From Pseudomonas sp. IPO3778 (GTDB taxonomy: Bacteria > Pseudomonadota > Gammaproteobacteria > Pseudomonadales > Pseudomonadaceae), in contig NZ_JACARC010000022.1 in the NCBI RefSeq assembly GCF_013386825.1, positions 1 through 41,906 on the forward strand: DNA of 41,906 nt. The letters run 5' to 3'. Both the position numbers and the translations under genes were made by a program. A model generated the notes under the pieces. It searched no databases, had not been told where the DNA came from, and saw only the letters and a list, made by a program, of their open reading frames with translations. The first letter of the stretch is position 1. The number at the start of each line of letters is the position of its first letter. Positions 17,344-26,047 of the stretch are shown one piece after another.

Positions 17344-17625
17344 TCAGAGCTTCGCGGCATGGCGCTGGTGGCGCTCCATGTAACGCTCCACGTAGGAGCA
17401 GGACGGGATCACCGTATATCCGGCCTCTTCGGCGAACTTCAACGCTTCCTCGGTGAGTGCGGCAGCGATGCCACGGCCTCGCAGGGCGTTGGGCACAAAG
17501 GTGCGATAGATATCCAGGGTCTGCTTCCCAAGGTCCATATAGGTCAGATAGGCACGATGACCGTCCACATTGGTCTCGAACTGATGACCAGCCTGGTCAT
17601 GGTGGATGGACAACGCCTCGCTCAT
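17344..17625 (-). CDS. Small GNAT-fold N-acetyltransferase (YjdJ-like)
   Basis: A 93-residue protein of the short Gcn5-related family PF14542. It has AYLTYMDLGKQTLDIYRTFVPNALRGRGIAAALTEEALKFAEEAGYTVIPSCSYVERYMERH. The acetyl-CoA loop is RGRGIA (R/Q-x-x-G-x-A), and the C-terminal CSYVERYMERH is typical of this subfamily. The substrate is unknown. The ATG at 17625 follows GAGGAG; a longer reading to 17691 is not needed. It is convergent with the class I DAHP synthase across the terminator and repeat. Confidence 0.87.
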   Translation of the reverse strand: MSEALSIHHDQAGHQFETNVDGHRAYLTYMDLGKQTLDIYRTFVPNALRGRGIAAALTEEALKFAEEAGYTVIPSCSYVERYMERHQRHAAKL

Positions 17626-18241
17626 CACTACTCCTCGCGGGTCTTGGTTTCTGACCCCTACCTTACCGATGTTTTTCCGGCGAAGGAACATCTACGCCAC
17701 CCGGTGCCGGTTTCGACAACGAGAAATGCCGCCAGTGCCTTGCACTAGCGCTCACAACCAGCCCATGGAAATAGTAGGCACCAATCGCACAATTGCTCAA
17801 GGCACACTCGTCATCCCCCTGCGCTGACGGACATAGAAAGGGCCATTAGGTCGATGGCCTGAACATTGCCGGCAGTTGAAGCTTGAGACGAACTCGCGCT
17901 CTTAAAGTCACCTCAACATGCACAAAAGATACCGAATGACGAAAAGGCAATCTGAACAATAGTGTCACGGACGATATATAAACTGACTTATGTTTACATG
18001 GCTTAACACATGCCGGCCGGCCCTTTCAGGCTGGATCCAATCTCCGGCAGAGTGCAGGAATCTGAGTAAATTTTATACAGACTCTCAAAAGATTAGCCAA
18101 AATAGATTGGCCGCGAGAATTTTTTTTGCTTCTTGCGCTACGTCAGTTTACTTACTACAAGTAATGGGTAGTATGTACGCCGGCTATTAGCTCACTCTGA
18201 GAAAGTAGCCATTTAATAGAAAGTCCTTGAAGGGGAACACG
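17626..18241. other. Gene-free AT-rich stretch upstream of oprI
   Basis: 616 bases with no convincing ORF on either strand. The first part carries the promoter side of the GNAT gene. From about 17880 the DNA is clearly richer in A/T than the flanking genes, with ATATATAAACTGACTTATG near 17973 and a T8 run at 18120-18127. A weak hairpin GCCAA...TTGGC lies at about 18096-18111. The right end must contain the strong oprI promoter. No tRNA or recognised small RNA was found. Confidence 0.5.
18147..18174 (+). promoter_or_regulatory. Possible sigma-70 promoter of oprI
   Basis: TTTACT (18147-18152) and TAGTAT (18169-18174) are 16 bases apart and each matches four of six consensus bases. The pair lies about 68 bases before the oprI ATG. 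This is the best pair I see in the region; it is not unique enough to be certain. Confidence 0.35.
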
Positions 18242-18493
18242 ATGAACAACGTTCTGAAATTCTCTGCTCTGGCTCTGGCCGCAGTTCTGGCTACCGGTTG
18301 CAGCAGCGTCTCCAAAGAAACCGAAGCTCGTCTGACTGCAACTGAAGACGCAGCAGCTCGCTCCCAGGCCCGTGCAGACGAAGCCTACCGTAAAGCTGAT
18401 GAAGCTCTGGCTGCTGCTCAAAAAGCACAACAGACTGCTGATGAAGCTAACGAGCGCGCTCTGCGCATGCTTGAAAAAGCAAGCCGCAAGTAA
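18242..18493 (+). CDS. oprI: OprI, major outer membrane lipoprotein (Lpp type)
   Basis: Abundant outer membrane lipoprotein of pseudomonads, functional counterpart of Braun lipoprotein. The 83-residue precursor has a short signal peptide ending in the lipobox LATGC, so the mature protein begins at C20, which is lipidated. The mature part is one continuous alanine-rich coiled coil ([32 protein letters not shown]) that trimerises, ending in lysine as required for covalent attachment to peptidoglycan. AAGGGGA precedes the ATG at 18242. Codon use is unlike its neighbours, with many T-ending codons (GCT, TCT, CGT), typical of very highly expressed Pseudomonas genes. A terminator follows, and a possible cross-linking enzyme is encoded next door. 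Confidence 0.97.
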   Translation: MNNVLKFSALALAAVLATGCSSVSKETEARLTATEDAAARSQARADEAYRKADEALAAAQKAQQTADEANERALRMLEKASRK

Positions 18494-18514
18494 TAATCCT
18501 TCGGGGTTGTTATC

Positions 18515-18547
18515 AAGCCGATCCATTCTTGGATCGGCTTTTTTTTG
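18515..18547 (+). terminator. Rho-independent terminator of oprI
   Basis: A perfect 10-base stem AAGCCGATCC / GGATCGGCTT (18515-18524, 18531-18540) with a six-base loop is followed by eight T. It begins about 22 bases after the oprI stop. Confidence 0.95.
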
Positions 18548-18574
18548 CCTGGAATTTGGCCAAAATCCGGGCAA

Positions 18575-18610
18575 TAAAAAACCCGTCACGGCCAACGCCA
18601 GTGACGGGTT
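18575..18610 (-). terminator. Terminator of the L,D-transpeptidase gene
   Basis: Read on the minus strand, AACCCGTCAC (18610-18601) pairs perfectly with GTGACGGGTT (18589-18580) around an 11-base loop and is followed by a T run at 18580-18575. It faces the oprI terminator. Confidence 0.85.
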
Positions 18611-18625
18611 ATCCGTCGTGCAGGC

Positions 18626-19594
18626 TTACTGCTGCAGATCGACCGGCGTACTTGACACCATCGGCGCCCCGCCCGGCACACCGATTTCCGTCGGCAGGCC
18701 GTCTTCGGCGGCAACGACGTCACGCACCTGGTCCCAGTTGACCCGCAGGTTGCTGGACAGGTCTTCACGTTTGAGCAAGGCGTTGATCACCGCGGTGTGC
18801 TTGTCGACCACCGACGGGGTGCCGTCGTCGTTCAACGGCGTATGGGCTTCCAGATACACCTTGCCACCGGCAGCACCAAACTTGTAGGCATCGTTGATGA
18901 TCCGCACCGACGTGCCCACCGGCACCATGCTGGCCATTTCCAGCACGTTGTTGTTGAACATGCGGAAGCACCCGTGGCTGGTACGGGTGCCGATACCGAA
19001 CTTCATGTTGGAGCCGTGGATCAGGTAGCCGGGCGTGCCCAGGGTGAACTTGAACGGCCCCAGCGGGTTGTCCGGGCCAGCCGGCACCACGTTGGGCAGC
19101 GGGTCGCCATTGGCGGCGTGTTCGGCCTTGATCGAGGCGGGCGGGGTCCAGGTCGGGTTAGGGATCTTGCCCGTGATGGTGGTGTGGGCCACCGGCGAAC
19201 CCCAGCCTTCACGGCCAATGCCCAATGGGAACGTGTACACCACGTTCTGGCCCTTGGGGTAGTAGTAGAGCCGGTATTCCGCGAGGTTGATCACGATGCC
19301 TTCACGCGGGCCGGGTGGCAGGATGAAGCGCGTCGGCAGCACAATCTCGGTGCCCGCTCCCGGCAACCAGGCATCGACGCCGGGGTTGGCCGCGACCATC
19401 TCCGAATAACCCAGGTCGTAAGTGGTGCCCAGGTCGGCGAAGGTATCTTCGTATTTGGCCTTGATCACCTGGACCTGGCCAACGATATCTTCACCCGGTG
19501 GCGGCAAAGGCAACTGCAAGGCGGCAGCAGAACCGGCCGCGCAGAGCGCAGCGAGAGACAGGCAGCAGGTGACGGCGGAGAGGCGCGACAACAT
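18626..19594 (-). CDS. L,D-transpeptidase (YkuD domain), ErfK/YcfS/YbiS-like
   Basis: A 322-residue exported enzyme. Residues 1-26 form a signal peptide (SLAALCAAGSAAA). A LysM-like segment follows (DTFADLGTTYDLGYSEMVAANPGVDAWLPGAG, about 50-81), then the YkuD catalytic domain: NLAEYRLYYYP, HGSN (193-196) and the active-site SHGCFRM with H207, C209 and R211. These enzymes form L,D bonds to diaminopimelate in peptidoglycan. The ErfK/YbiS/YcfS group attaches Lpp. Since this gene is convergent with oprI, an OprI-linking role is likely, though not shown. The ATG at 19594 is chosen because it starts the signal peptide directly. It is the last gene of a minus-strand group with the 97-residue protein and the TesA-type esterase. 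Confidence 0.93.
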   Translation of the reverse strand: MLSRLSAVTCCLSLAALCAAGSAAALQLPLPPPGEDIVGQVQVIKAKYEDTFADLGTTYDLGYSEMVAANPGVDAWLPGAGTEIVLPTRFILPPGPREGIVINLAEYRLYYYPKGQNVVYTFPLGIGREGWGSPVAHTTITGKIPNPTWTPPASIKAEHAANGDPLPNVVPAGPDNPLGPFKFTLGTPGYLIHGSNMKFGIGTRTSHGCFRMFNNNVLEMASMVPVGTSVRIINDAYKFGAAGGKVYLEAHTPLNDDGTPSVVDKHTAVINALLKREDLSSNLRVNWDQVRDVVAAEDGLPTEIGVPGGAPMVSSTPVDLQQ

Positions 19595-19666
19595 CCGGGA
19601 ATTCCTTCGCAGATCGACGGGTAGTAAAAAATGGATTGTACACGGCTGCCCGGCGGGCATCCCTAT

Positions 19667-19960
19667 TCAAAGTTCGAAGCGCAGCTCTGGCCAGATCGGC
19701 GGTGTACCGCGCTTTTGCGACTCAAGGATCGCCCGGCACAGAGGGCACAAACGCTGATCCTGGAAGATCGAGCGATCCACCGATGACCAGCGTGGCTGGG
19801 CAGGCAATAAAGTACCGCAGAGGGTGCGGTCGATAGACCCGCCCAACTCCAATTGACGCGTCACCAGATGCACCCGGACTTCCTGGCAGGCGAACAGATC
19901 CAGCTGCTCGTCAGGCTCGATCAGTTGGTAGGCAAACAGGGACCAGGCAGGACGCGACAT
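19667..19960 (-). CDS. Conserved hypothetical protein with CPLC motif
   Basis: A 97-residue cytoplasmic protein with no function I can name. It has cysteines at C25, C48, C72 and C75; the last two form LCPLCRA, and with C48 (TLCGTL) could make a zinc-ribbon-like site. No signal peptide or membrane segment is seen. The start has TGGAG seven bases upstream. It lies 58 bases after the esterase gene and 72 bases before the L,D-transpeptidase, all in the same direction, so it is probably co-transcribed. Confidence 0.75.
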   Translation of the reverse strand: MSRPAWSLFAYQLIEPDEQLDLFACQEVRVHLVTRQLELGGSIDRTLCGTLLPAQPRWSSVDRSIFQDQRLCPLCRAILESQKRGTPPIWPELRFEL

Positions 19961-20018
19961 CGGGGGCTCCAGATCGGGGGGGCGCCACCTTAGCCGAAAG
20001 ACCGCTGCTAGAAAAGCG

Positions 20019-20624
20019 TCATAGCAGTGGTTTTAGCGTTGGCCAGACATTTTCCAGCAACTTGCCTTGTGCGCCAACTGCCGGGTGCAATTGGTCAGCC
20101 TGCATCAACTCCGGATGGCCGCCGATGCCTTCCAGGAAAAACGGTACCAGCGGGACGCTTTTTTCCTTGGCCAGGGCCCCATAGACCTCAGCGAACGCGG
20201 TGGTGTATTTGGGGCCGTAATTGGGCGGCAGTTGCATCCCCAGCAGCAGTACCTTGGCACCGCCGGCCTTGGACTGGTCGATCATCGATGCAAGATTTTG
20301 TTTCAATTGCGCGGGTGGCTGCCCACGCAAGCCGTCATTGCCCCCCAGCTCAATGATCACCAGGTCCGGCTTATGCTCTGCAAGCGCCGCCGGCAGCCGC
20401 GCCAGGCCTCCGGCACTGGTGTCGCCGCTGATGGAGGCGTTGACCACTTTATCGTCGAAACCTTCGCTCTTGAGCCGTTGTCCCAACAACGCGACCCACC
20501 CTTTGCTGGTATCCAGTCCGAAACCGGCACTGATACTATCGCCAACGATCAGGACTGTACCCGCCGCTGCGTTCTGGGCCATGCACATCAAGGCCAGGCC
20601 AGCACTCAAAAACCACGTTCGCAT
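20019..20624 (-). CDS. tesA: TesA-type SGNH esterase/thioesterase I
   Basis: A 201-residue periplasmic hydrolase of the SGNH family (E. coli TesA, pseudomonad arylesterase EstP), active on acyl-CoA and various esters. The signal peptide is residues 1-21 (LSAGLALMCMAQNAAA). Block I is VGDSISAGFGL with nucleophile S30; the oxyanion glycine lies in SISGDTSAGGLARLP, block III is GGND with N96, and block V is DQLHP with D177 and H180. The ATG at 20624 follows TGGAG; one at 20636 is possible. It is divergent from ybbA with overlapping start regions, the same tesA-ybbA-ybbP arrangement as in E. coli. Confidence 0.93.
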   Translation of the reverse strand: MRTWFLSAGLALMCMAQNAAAGTVLIVGDSISAGFGLDTSKGWVALLGQRLKSEGFDDKVVNASISGDTSAGGLARLPAALAEHKPDLVIIELGGNDGLRGQPPAQLKQNLASMIDQSKAGGAKVLLLGMQLPPNYGPKYTTAFAEVYGALAKEKSVPLVPFFLEGIGGHPELMQADQLHPAVGAQGKLLENVWPTLKPLL

Positions 20625-20634
20625 TGGATTCTCC

Positions 20635-21318
20635 ATGGGCACAAGCATTCTCACCGCGCGAAACCTTAGCAAAGTGGTTCCCAGCGCGGAAGGTGAACTG
20701 ACTATCCTGCACGAACTGAGCCTGGAACTGAACAAGGGCGATAGCCTGGCTATCGTCGGCGCCTCAGGTTCCGGCAAATCTACCCTCCTGGGCCTGCTGG
20801 CCGGCCTCGACCTGCCCAGCAGCGGCGAAGTCACCCTCGCCGGGCAAGCCCTGAGCACCCTCGACGAAGATCAACGCGCGCGCATCCGCGCAGCGCACGT
20901 GGGGTTTGTGTTCCAGTCCTTCCAGTTGCTCGACAGCCTCAATGCGCTGGAAAACGTGATGCTGCCGCTGGAACTGGACGGCCGCAAGGACGCCCGCGAA
21001 CGCGCCAGACACCTGCTCGAGCGCGTCGGCCTGGGCCAGCGCCTGACCCACTCGCCGCGCCAACTCTCGGGTGGCGAGCAGCAACGGGTGGCGATTGCCC
21101 GGGCGTTTGCCGCCGAACCGGACGTGCTGTTTGCCGACGAACCCACCGGCAACCTCGACAGCCACACCGGCGAGCGCATCAGCGACCTGCTGTTCGAACT
21201 CAACAAAGAGAGCGGCACGACCCTGGTGCTGGTGACCCATGACGAGCGCCTGGCCCACCGTTGCCGCCGCCTGATCCGTCTTGAAGCCGGCCTGATGGTC
21301 GCGCCCCTGGAGCCTTGA
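20635..21318 (+). CDS. ybbA: YbbA, ABC transporter ATPase (LolD/MacB type)
   Basis: A 227-residue ABC ATPase. Walker A is GASGSGKST, the Q-loop is [18 protein letters not shown], the signature is [15 protein letters not shown], Walker B is [12 protein letters not shown] and the switch is VTHDERLA. This is the LolD/MacB/FtsE-like group that works with FtsX-type permeases as a mechanotransmission machine. No secretion substrate is known for YbbAP. The ATG at 20635 lies within the start region of the divergent tesA gene and has only a weak ribosome site. The stop overlaps the permease start as TGATG, so the two are translationally coupled. Confidence 0.95.
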   Translation: MGTSILTARNLSKVVPSAEGELTILHELSLELNKGDSLAIVGASGSGKSTLLGLLAGLDLPSSGEVTLAGQALSTLDEDQRARIRAAHVGFVFQSFQLLDSLNALENVMLPLELDGRKDARERARHLLERVGLGQRLTHSPRQLSGGEQQRVAIARAFAAEPDVLFADEPTGNLDSHTGERISDLLFELNKESGTTLVLVTHDERLAHRCRRLIRLEAGLMVAPLEP

Positions 21319-23828
21319 TGGCACGCTTGCCCTTGTTGCGCCTGTTCAGCCTTGCCCTTCGCCAGTTGCTGCGTGATGCCCGCGCCGGTGAACTGCGGGT
21401 GCTGTTCTTCGCCCTGCTGGTGGCCGTCGCCGCCAGCACCGCCATCGGTTACTTCGGTGCACGCCTGAACGGCGCCATGATGTTGCGCGCCACCGAGTTC
21501 CTGGCCGCCGACCTGGTGCTGGAGGGCAGCTCACCCGCCCGCACCGAGCAGATCCAGAGTGGCACCGAGCTGGGCTTGCAGCACGCCCGGGTCGTCGAGT
21601 TTTCCAGTGTTATTGCCACTGACAATGGCATCCAGCTGTCCAGCATCAAGGCGGTCAACGACGAGTACCCGTTGCGTGGCGAACTGAAGAGCGCCGCCGA
21701 GCCTTTTGGCGAGGAGACCGCCGGGGGTGTCCCCAAGCCCGGTGAGGCGTGGGTGGAAGCTCGGCTGCTGACGGCGCTGGGCCTGAAAATCGGCGACAGC
21801 ATCGACGTCGGTATGAAGACCCTGCACCTGGCCCGCGTGCTGACCTACGAGCCGGACCGCGCCGGCAACTTCTATAGCCTGACGCCCAGGGTGATGATCA
21901 ACCTGGCCGACCTCGACGCCACCGGTGTGGTGCAGCCCGGCAGCCGCGTCAGTTACCGCGACCTCTGGCGCGCACCGCAAGGCGGCACGGTGCTGCAAAC
22001 CTACCGCGAGTTGGTCAAGCCCGGCCTCGCGGCCAACCAGCGGCTGCAGGACGCACGTGACGGTAACCAGCAGATCGGGGGGGCGCTGGGCAAAGCCGAG
22101 CGTTACTTGAACATGGCCAGCCTGGTGGCTGTGCTGCTCTCCGGCGTGGCAGTGGCGCTCTCGGCGAACCGCTTCGCCAGCCGGCGCTTTGATGCCAGTG
22201 CCTTGCTGCGCTGCCTCGGGCTCTCACGGCGCGAGACCATGCTGCTGTTCAGCCTGCAGCTGACCGTACTGGGGCTGCTGGCCAGCCTGACCGGCGCCCT
22301 GCTCGGCTGGCTCGCGCAATTGGGCCTGTTTGCGCTGTTACATGACCTGTTGCCGGCGGACGTCCCGCCCGGTGGGTTGTTGCCAGCCATCGCCGGAATC
22401 GGCACCGGGCTGGTGGCCCTCGCCGGCTTCGCCCTGCCGCCACTCGCCGCGCTGGGTCGCGTGCCACCGCTGCGGGTGTTGCGGCGCGACCTGCTGCCCA
22501 TCCCGTCCAGCACCTGGATGGTCTACGGGGCCGCGCTGTTCGCCCTGGGCCTGATCATGTGGCGCCTGAGCCTCGACCTGGTGCTGACCTTCGCCCTGCT
22601 GGGCGGTGGCGTGATTGCCGCGCTGGTTCTCGGCGGCCTGCTCCTGCTGCTGTTGCAAAGCCTGCGACGCCTGCTGGCCCGGGCCTCCCTGCCCTGGCGC
22701 CTGGGGCTGGGCCAATTGCTGCGCCATCCATTGGCGGCGGCGGGCCAGTCCCTGGCGTTCGGGCTGATCCTGTTGTCCATGGGCTTGATCGCGTTGTTGC
22801 GTGGCGAATTGCTCGATACGTGGCAAAACCAGTTGCCCAAGGACGCCCCCAACTATTTCGCCCTGAACATCCTGCCCGCCGACAAAGACACCTTCGGCGC
22901 ACGCCTGCAGGAACTGCAGGCGCAGGCCGCCCCGCTGTACCCGGTGGTGCCGGGCCGATTGATCAGCATCAATGGCGCCCCGGTGCAGGAGATTGTGAGC
23001 AAGGACTCCAGCGGAGATCGTGCGGTACAGCGGGACTTGAGCCTGACCTGGGCCACCGACCTGCCACCGGGCAACACACTGACGGCGGGGACCTGGTGGA
23101 CCGCACAGCCTACGGATGAGATTCCGGGCGTTTCGGTCGAGGCCAAGGTCGCGGACAGCTTGAAACTCAAGCTCAACGATCATCTGGTGTTTACCGTCGG
23201 CGGGGAAAACCGTGAAGCACGGGTCACCAGCCTGCGGGAAATCAACTGGGACAACTTCCAGCCCAACTTCTTCATGATCTTCCAGCCAGGCACCTTGAAG
23301 GACCTGCCGGCCACCTACCTGACCAGCTTCTACCTGGCGCCCGGGCATGACCAGCAGATCGTCGACCTGTCCCGGGCCTTCCCGGCAGTGAGCATCCTGC
23401 AAGTGGAAGCGCTGCTTGAACAACTGCGCAGCATCCTGGCCCAGGTCACCCTGGCGGTGGAATACGTGTTGCTGTTTGTCCTGGCGGCGGGGATGGCGGT
23501 GTTGTTCTCCGGGCTCCAGGCCACCCTCGACGAGCGAATTCGCCAAGGGGCCCTGCTACGGGCACTGGGGGCCGAGCGCAAGTTGCTGGTCAAGGCACGG
23601 CGTATCGAGTTTGGGCTGTTGGGCGCGGTCAGTGGCCTGTTGGCGGCACTGGGCACGGAGTTGGTGACGCTGGTGCTGTATCGTTATGCGTTCGACCTGA
23701 CCTGGCACCCGCATCCCTGGCTGTTATTGCTGCCGGTGATCGGCGCCGTGCTGATCGGCGGCGCAGGCGTGTTCGGCACTCGCCGCGCGCTGAACGCCAG
23801 CCCGTTGACCGTGCTGCGCGAGGGCTGA
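21318..23828 (+). CDS. ybbP: YbbP, FtsX-family ABC permease
   Basis: An 836-residue inner membrane permease. About ten hydrophobic segments are visible: one near 27-47, six between about 264 and 493, and three at the C terminus (about 708-832). A large periplasmic region follows the first segment (about 48-263) and another lies at about 500-705. Two FtsX-like cores are recognisable ([38 protein letters not shown] and [19 protein letters not shown]...[15 protein letters not shown]), the duplicated ten-segment form. The partner ATPase is YbbA, with overlapping stop and start. Cargo unknown; E. coli neighbours suggest a link to membrane lipid or ester metabolism through TesA. Confidence 0.94.
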   Translation: MARLPLLRLFSLALRQLLRDARAGELRVLFFALLVAVAASTAIGYFGARLNGAMMLRATEFLAADLVLEGSSPARTEQIQSGTELGLQHARVVEFSSVIATDNGIQLSSIKAVNDEYPLRGELKSAAEPFGEETAGGVPKPGEAWVEARLLTALGLKIGDSIDVGMKTLHLARVLTYEPDRAGNFYSLTPRVMINLADLDATGVVQPGSRVSYRDLWRAPQGGTVLQTYRELVKPGLAANQRLQDARDGNQQIGGALGKAERYLNMASLVAVLLSGVAVALSANRFASRRFDASALLRCLGLSRRETMLLFSLQLTVLGLLASLTGALLGWLAQLGLFALLHDLLPADVPPGGLLPAIAGIGTGLVALAGFALPPLAALGRVPPLRVLRRDLLPIPSSTWMVYGAALFALGLIMWRLSLDLVLTFALLGGGVIAALVLGGLLLLLLQSLRRLLARASLPWRLGLGQLLRHPLAAAGQSLAFGLILLSMGLIALLRGELLDTWQNQLPKDAPNYFALNILPADKDTFGARLQELQAQAAPLYPVVPGRLISINGAPVQEIVSKDSSGDRAVQRDLSLTWATDLPPGNTLTAGTWWTAQPTDEIPGVSVEAKVADSLKLKLNDHLVFTVGGENREARVTSLREINWDNFQPNFFMIFQPGTLKDLPATYLTSFYLAPGHDQQIVDLSRAFPAVSILQVEALLEQLRSILAQVTLAVEYVLLFVLAAGMAVLFSGLQATLDERIRQGALLRALGAERKLLVKARRIEFGLLGAVSGLLAALGTELVTLVLYRYAFDLTWHPHPWLLLLPVIGAVLIGGAGVFGTRRALNASPLTVLREG

Positions 23829-23836
23829 AAACGCGA

Positions 23837-23868
23837 ACGGCCCGCACTCATTCCAGAGTGCGGGCCGT
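23837..23868. terminator. Hairpin between convergent ybbP and greB
   Basis: A 13-base perfect stem ACGGCCCGCACTC / GAGTGCGGGCCGT with a six-base loop. T runs on either side are weak, but the position between two convergent stops suggests bidirectional termination. Confidence 0.75.
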
Positions 23869-23874
23869 CCGTTG

Positions 23875-24348
23875 TTACTTCACATATTCGATAGCGGTGA
23901 TCCACCAGCACACTTCGCCGCTCGGGGTCTGCACGAGCGCCTCGTCATCCACCTCTTTGCGCAGTAATGCACGAGCCATGGGCGAATCGATGGAGATGTA
24001 GTCCATGCGCTCATAGATTTCATCGTAACCCACGATGCGAAAACGCTTGGTCTCGCCCTGCTCATTTTCAATCTCGACCCAGGCGCCGAAAAACACCTTT
24101 CCTTCCTGCTCCGGCATGTACTCGACCACGCGCATGTCTTCCAGGCGCTTGCGTAAATAGCGCACCCTTCGATCAATTTCCCGAAGCAGCTTCTTGTTGT
24201 ACTGGTAGTCGGCGTTTTCGCTCCTGTCCCCCAGGGAAGCGGCCCACGTCACTTTACGAGTGGTATCAGGGCGCTTTTCTCGCCACAGGTAATCAAGCTC
24301 CTTTTTCAGGGCTTCATGACCTTCTTTGGTAATCAGCTTGGTGCTCAA
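23875..24348 (-). CDS. greB: GreB, transcript cleavage factor
   Basis: Rescues backtracked RNA polymerase by stimulating transcript cleavage. The 157-residue protein has the GreB-specific helices (KKELDYLWREKRPDTTRKVTWAASLGDRSENADYQYNKK), with the acidic tip GDRSENADY intact, and the C-terminal FKBP-like domain KVFFGAWVEIENEQGE...DYISIDSPMARALLRKEVDDE. Translation appears to begin at TTG (24348) giving MSTKLITKEGHEAL, since no ATG occurs at the right place. It is convergent with ybbP. A Gre-like paralogue is encoded at 11172. Confidence 0.95.
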   Translation of the reverse strand: MSTKLITKEGHEALKKELDYLWREKRPDTTRKVTWAASLGDRSENADYQYNKKLLREIDRRVRYLRKRLEDMRVVEYMPEQEGKVFFGAWVEIENEQGETKRFRIVGYDEIYERMDYISIDSPMARALLRKEVDDEALVQTPSGEVCWWITAIEYVK

Positions 24349-24502
24349 AAGCTCTACATCCCCTGGAAGTTTCCATTTTTCAGACCCGCTGCCGCATCAG
24401 GCACAACGCATTTAACGCACGATGTCGGCTGTGGGGGTCGATGATAAATGAACACAGGAAAGTAGCCAGACCCACCGATTGATTCCGCTAACCGACACCG
24501 CA

Positions 24503-25726
24503 TCAGTCCGTATCCGATTGAAGCAGGCGGCTTTCCGGCTGGCTCTGGCTGCGTCCGGCCTCACTCAACCATGCCAGGGACTCATCCAGGGTTTGAAGCG
24601 CGACCTTCAGGTTGTCCCGCAAAACAGGCAATTGAAACAGTGCCGCCGCCAACTGGTGCTCTTTGTGACGAACCTGCAGGTCACGGCTGTGCAACTGGGC
24701 TTCCTGGCTTTCCAGATAACGCACACGCTCCTCAATTCGACGTTGCTCTGCCCGGTTTAATGCCGAGCCGTCAGCCAGTTCCTCCTCTCGAGTGGCCAGC
24801 GTGTGCGCCAACACCGCCAGGGACGCTTCTTTCTCAGCCATTCTCTCGGCACTGCGTTGACTCTCCTGCGCGATATCCAACGTTTCCTGACGCAGTTCAA
24901 GTCGCATCTGCTCAAGCGCTTCTTCTTGTTTGAGTACCGCGAGCTTTTGCTGCGTCAACTCCTGAGCAACACGAGAAAGATTGGCCAGCGTATCGTCCAC
25001 TTCGAACAACGAGGGGGGGTCCTGTCGCACAAGGGTCGCCGGAGGCGCCGGTTCCTGCTGTTTACTGGCCGGTGGCGGTGGAGCGGCGACCACAGGTGCC
25101 TCGACAGGTGCTCGGGGTGGCAATTCAACACGCGGCTCAGCTGTCTCGACCGTATCCATGGGGGCCACGGGGAGCGTTTCAGGCAACGGTGGCGCTGGCT
25201 CGGAAGGGTCCTGGGACCTTGGAGGAGAGACCATCCTTGAGGAGAAACGAATCGACGGCACGATCAATGAGCTGCTTTCGATGGCGGGCAAACCGGGCGC
25301 CGATGTTCCCAGGGTAATCACCTTCATCACCAGGGATTTCTTGATCGTCAACGAGTGATGATCTTCAGGCCTGGCGGGGGGCAACTTGCAGCCTTTCAGG
25401 TCAACGAAGTGATAGGGGATCTGAGTCTCCCCGGTGCTTGCGGACTTTGCCCCGGGCGCAGCGGCAAGCGTCAGGATTTGCTTGAACACATGGGTCGCTA
25501 TTTGCAGGTCTTCCTTGGACTCTATCGCTCCCAGAAAGTACCGTTCTGACTTTTTACGCAAGGTTGCAATATATACCCGCGAACTACCGGGCTCAGTCTC
25601 TTCATCCAGACTATAGGCAAGAAAGTTTGAAGCAACCTGGGCCACCGCAAAACCACAAAGCAGTGCACCGTTGACCGGAGCATCATGCCCGGACTGTTCA
25701 AGAACAAGGGTACGTAGAAGCAGCAT
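24503..25726 (-). CDS. Unknown protein: N-terminal domain, Pro-rich linker, coiled coil
   Basis: I do not recognise this 407-residue protein. Residues 1-165 look globular: AVAQVASNFLAYSLDEE, then SRVYIATLRKKSERYFLGAIESKEDLQIATHVFKQILTLAA and TIKKSLVMKVITLG. Residues 168-240 are rich in proline, alanine and glutamate (PPRSQDPSEPAPPLPE; APPPPASKQQEPAPP) and should be disordered. Residues 245-385 are a long heptad-rich coiled coil with many Gln, Glu and Arg. There is no signal peptide or membrane span. The ATG at 25726 has GGAG ten bases upstream. It is divergent from the ABC operon at 26048, and the shape suggests a scaffold or adaptor. Whether it works with that transporter is inference from position only. 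Confidence 0.8.
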   Translation of the reverse strand: MLLLRTLVLEQSGHDAPVNGALLCGFAVAQVASNFLAYSLDEETEPGSSRVYIATLRKKSERYFLGAIESKEDLQIATHVFKQILTLAAAPGAKSASTGETQIPYHFVDLKGCKLPPARPEDHHSLTIKKSLVMKVITLGTSAPGLPAIESSSLIVPSIRFSSRMVSPPRSQDPSEPAPPLPETLPVAPMDTVETAEPRVELPPRAPVEAPVVAAPPPPASKQQEPAPPATLVRQDPPSLFEVDDTLANLSRVAQELTQQKLAVLKQEEALEQMRLELRQETLDIAQESQRSAERMAEKEASLAVLAHTLATREEELADGSALNRAEQRRIEERVRYLESQEAQLHSRDLQVRHKEHQLAAALFQLPVLRDNLKVALQTLDESLAWLSEAGRSQSQPESRLLQSDTD

Positions 25727-26047
25727 GACGATCAGGCTCCATTTAAGATTGGCGAAACTTCAACTAAACATCAAATAAACAACAGTCACAATTAAAGCAC
25801 CAGACACGTAACAATTGTTTCAGCGAGCTATAGTCTGACATGTAGGACTTATCTTATTCAGGTGCTTCAGCGTTTCCAAGAGCGATTATTGAACGTACCA
25901 TTTTTTAACAGTACGACACTGGACGCGCGCCAATAAAAAAGATTTCAAATTTTGACTTTTCGAAGATTCACAACCTGCCGCTCATGCAGATTAATCGAGG
26001 TATCGACTTAATCGAGCCTTGCCCTACCCATTCAGTAGAAAAGCATA
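25727..26047. promoter_or_regulatory. AT-rich divergent promoter region with a 9-base direct repeat
   Basis: 321 bases between the unknown coiled-coil gene and the ABC operon, much richer in A/T than the rest of the window, with no ORF. Visible elements are a perfect palindrome AACAATTGTT (25810-25819) and a direct repeat TTAATCGAG at 25991-25999 and 26008-26016, 17 bases apart and ending 31 bases before the ATPase ATG. The repeat spacing places both copies on nearly the same face of the helix. It may be a regulator site; no clear -35/-10 pair was found. Confidence 0.45.

Noticed and set aside
18096..18127. Hairpin GCCAA..TTGGC followed by a T run, as a possible small-RNA terminator
   Set aside because: The stem is only five bases and the T run is several bases away; no promoter for a small RNA can be assigned.
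22338..23546. A 402-codon open frame antisense to ybbP
   Set aside because: Very Gln-, His- and Gly-rich translation with no motif, opposite the conserved FtsX-type permease.
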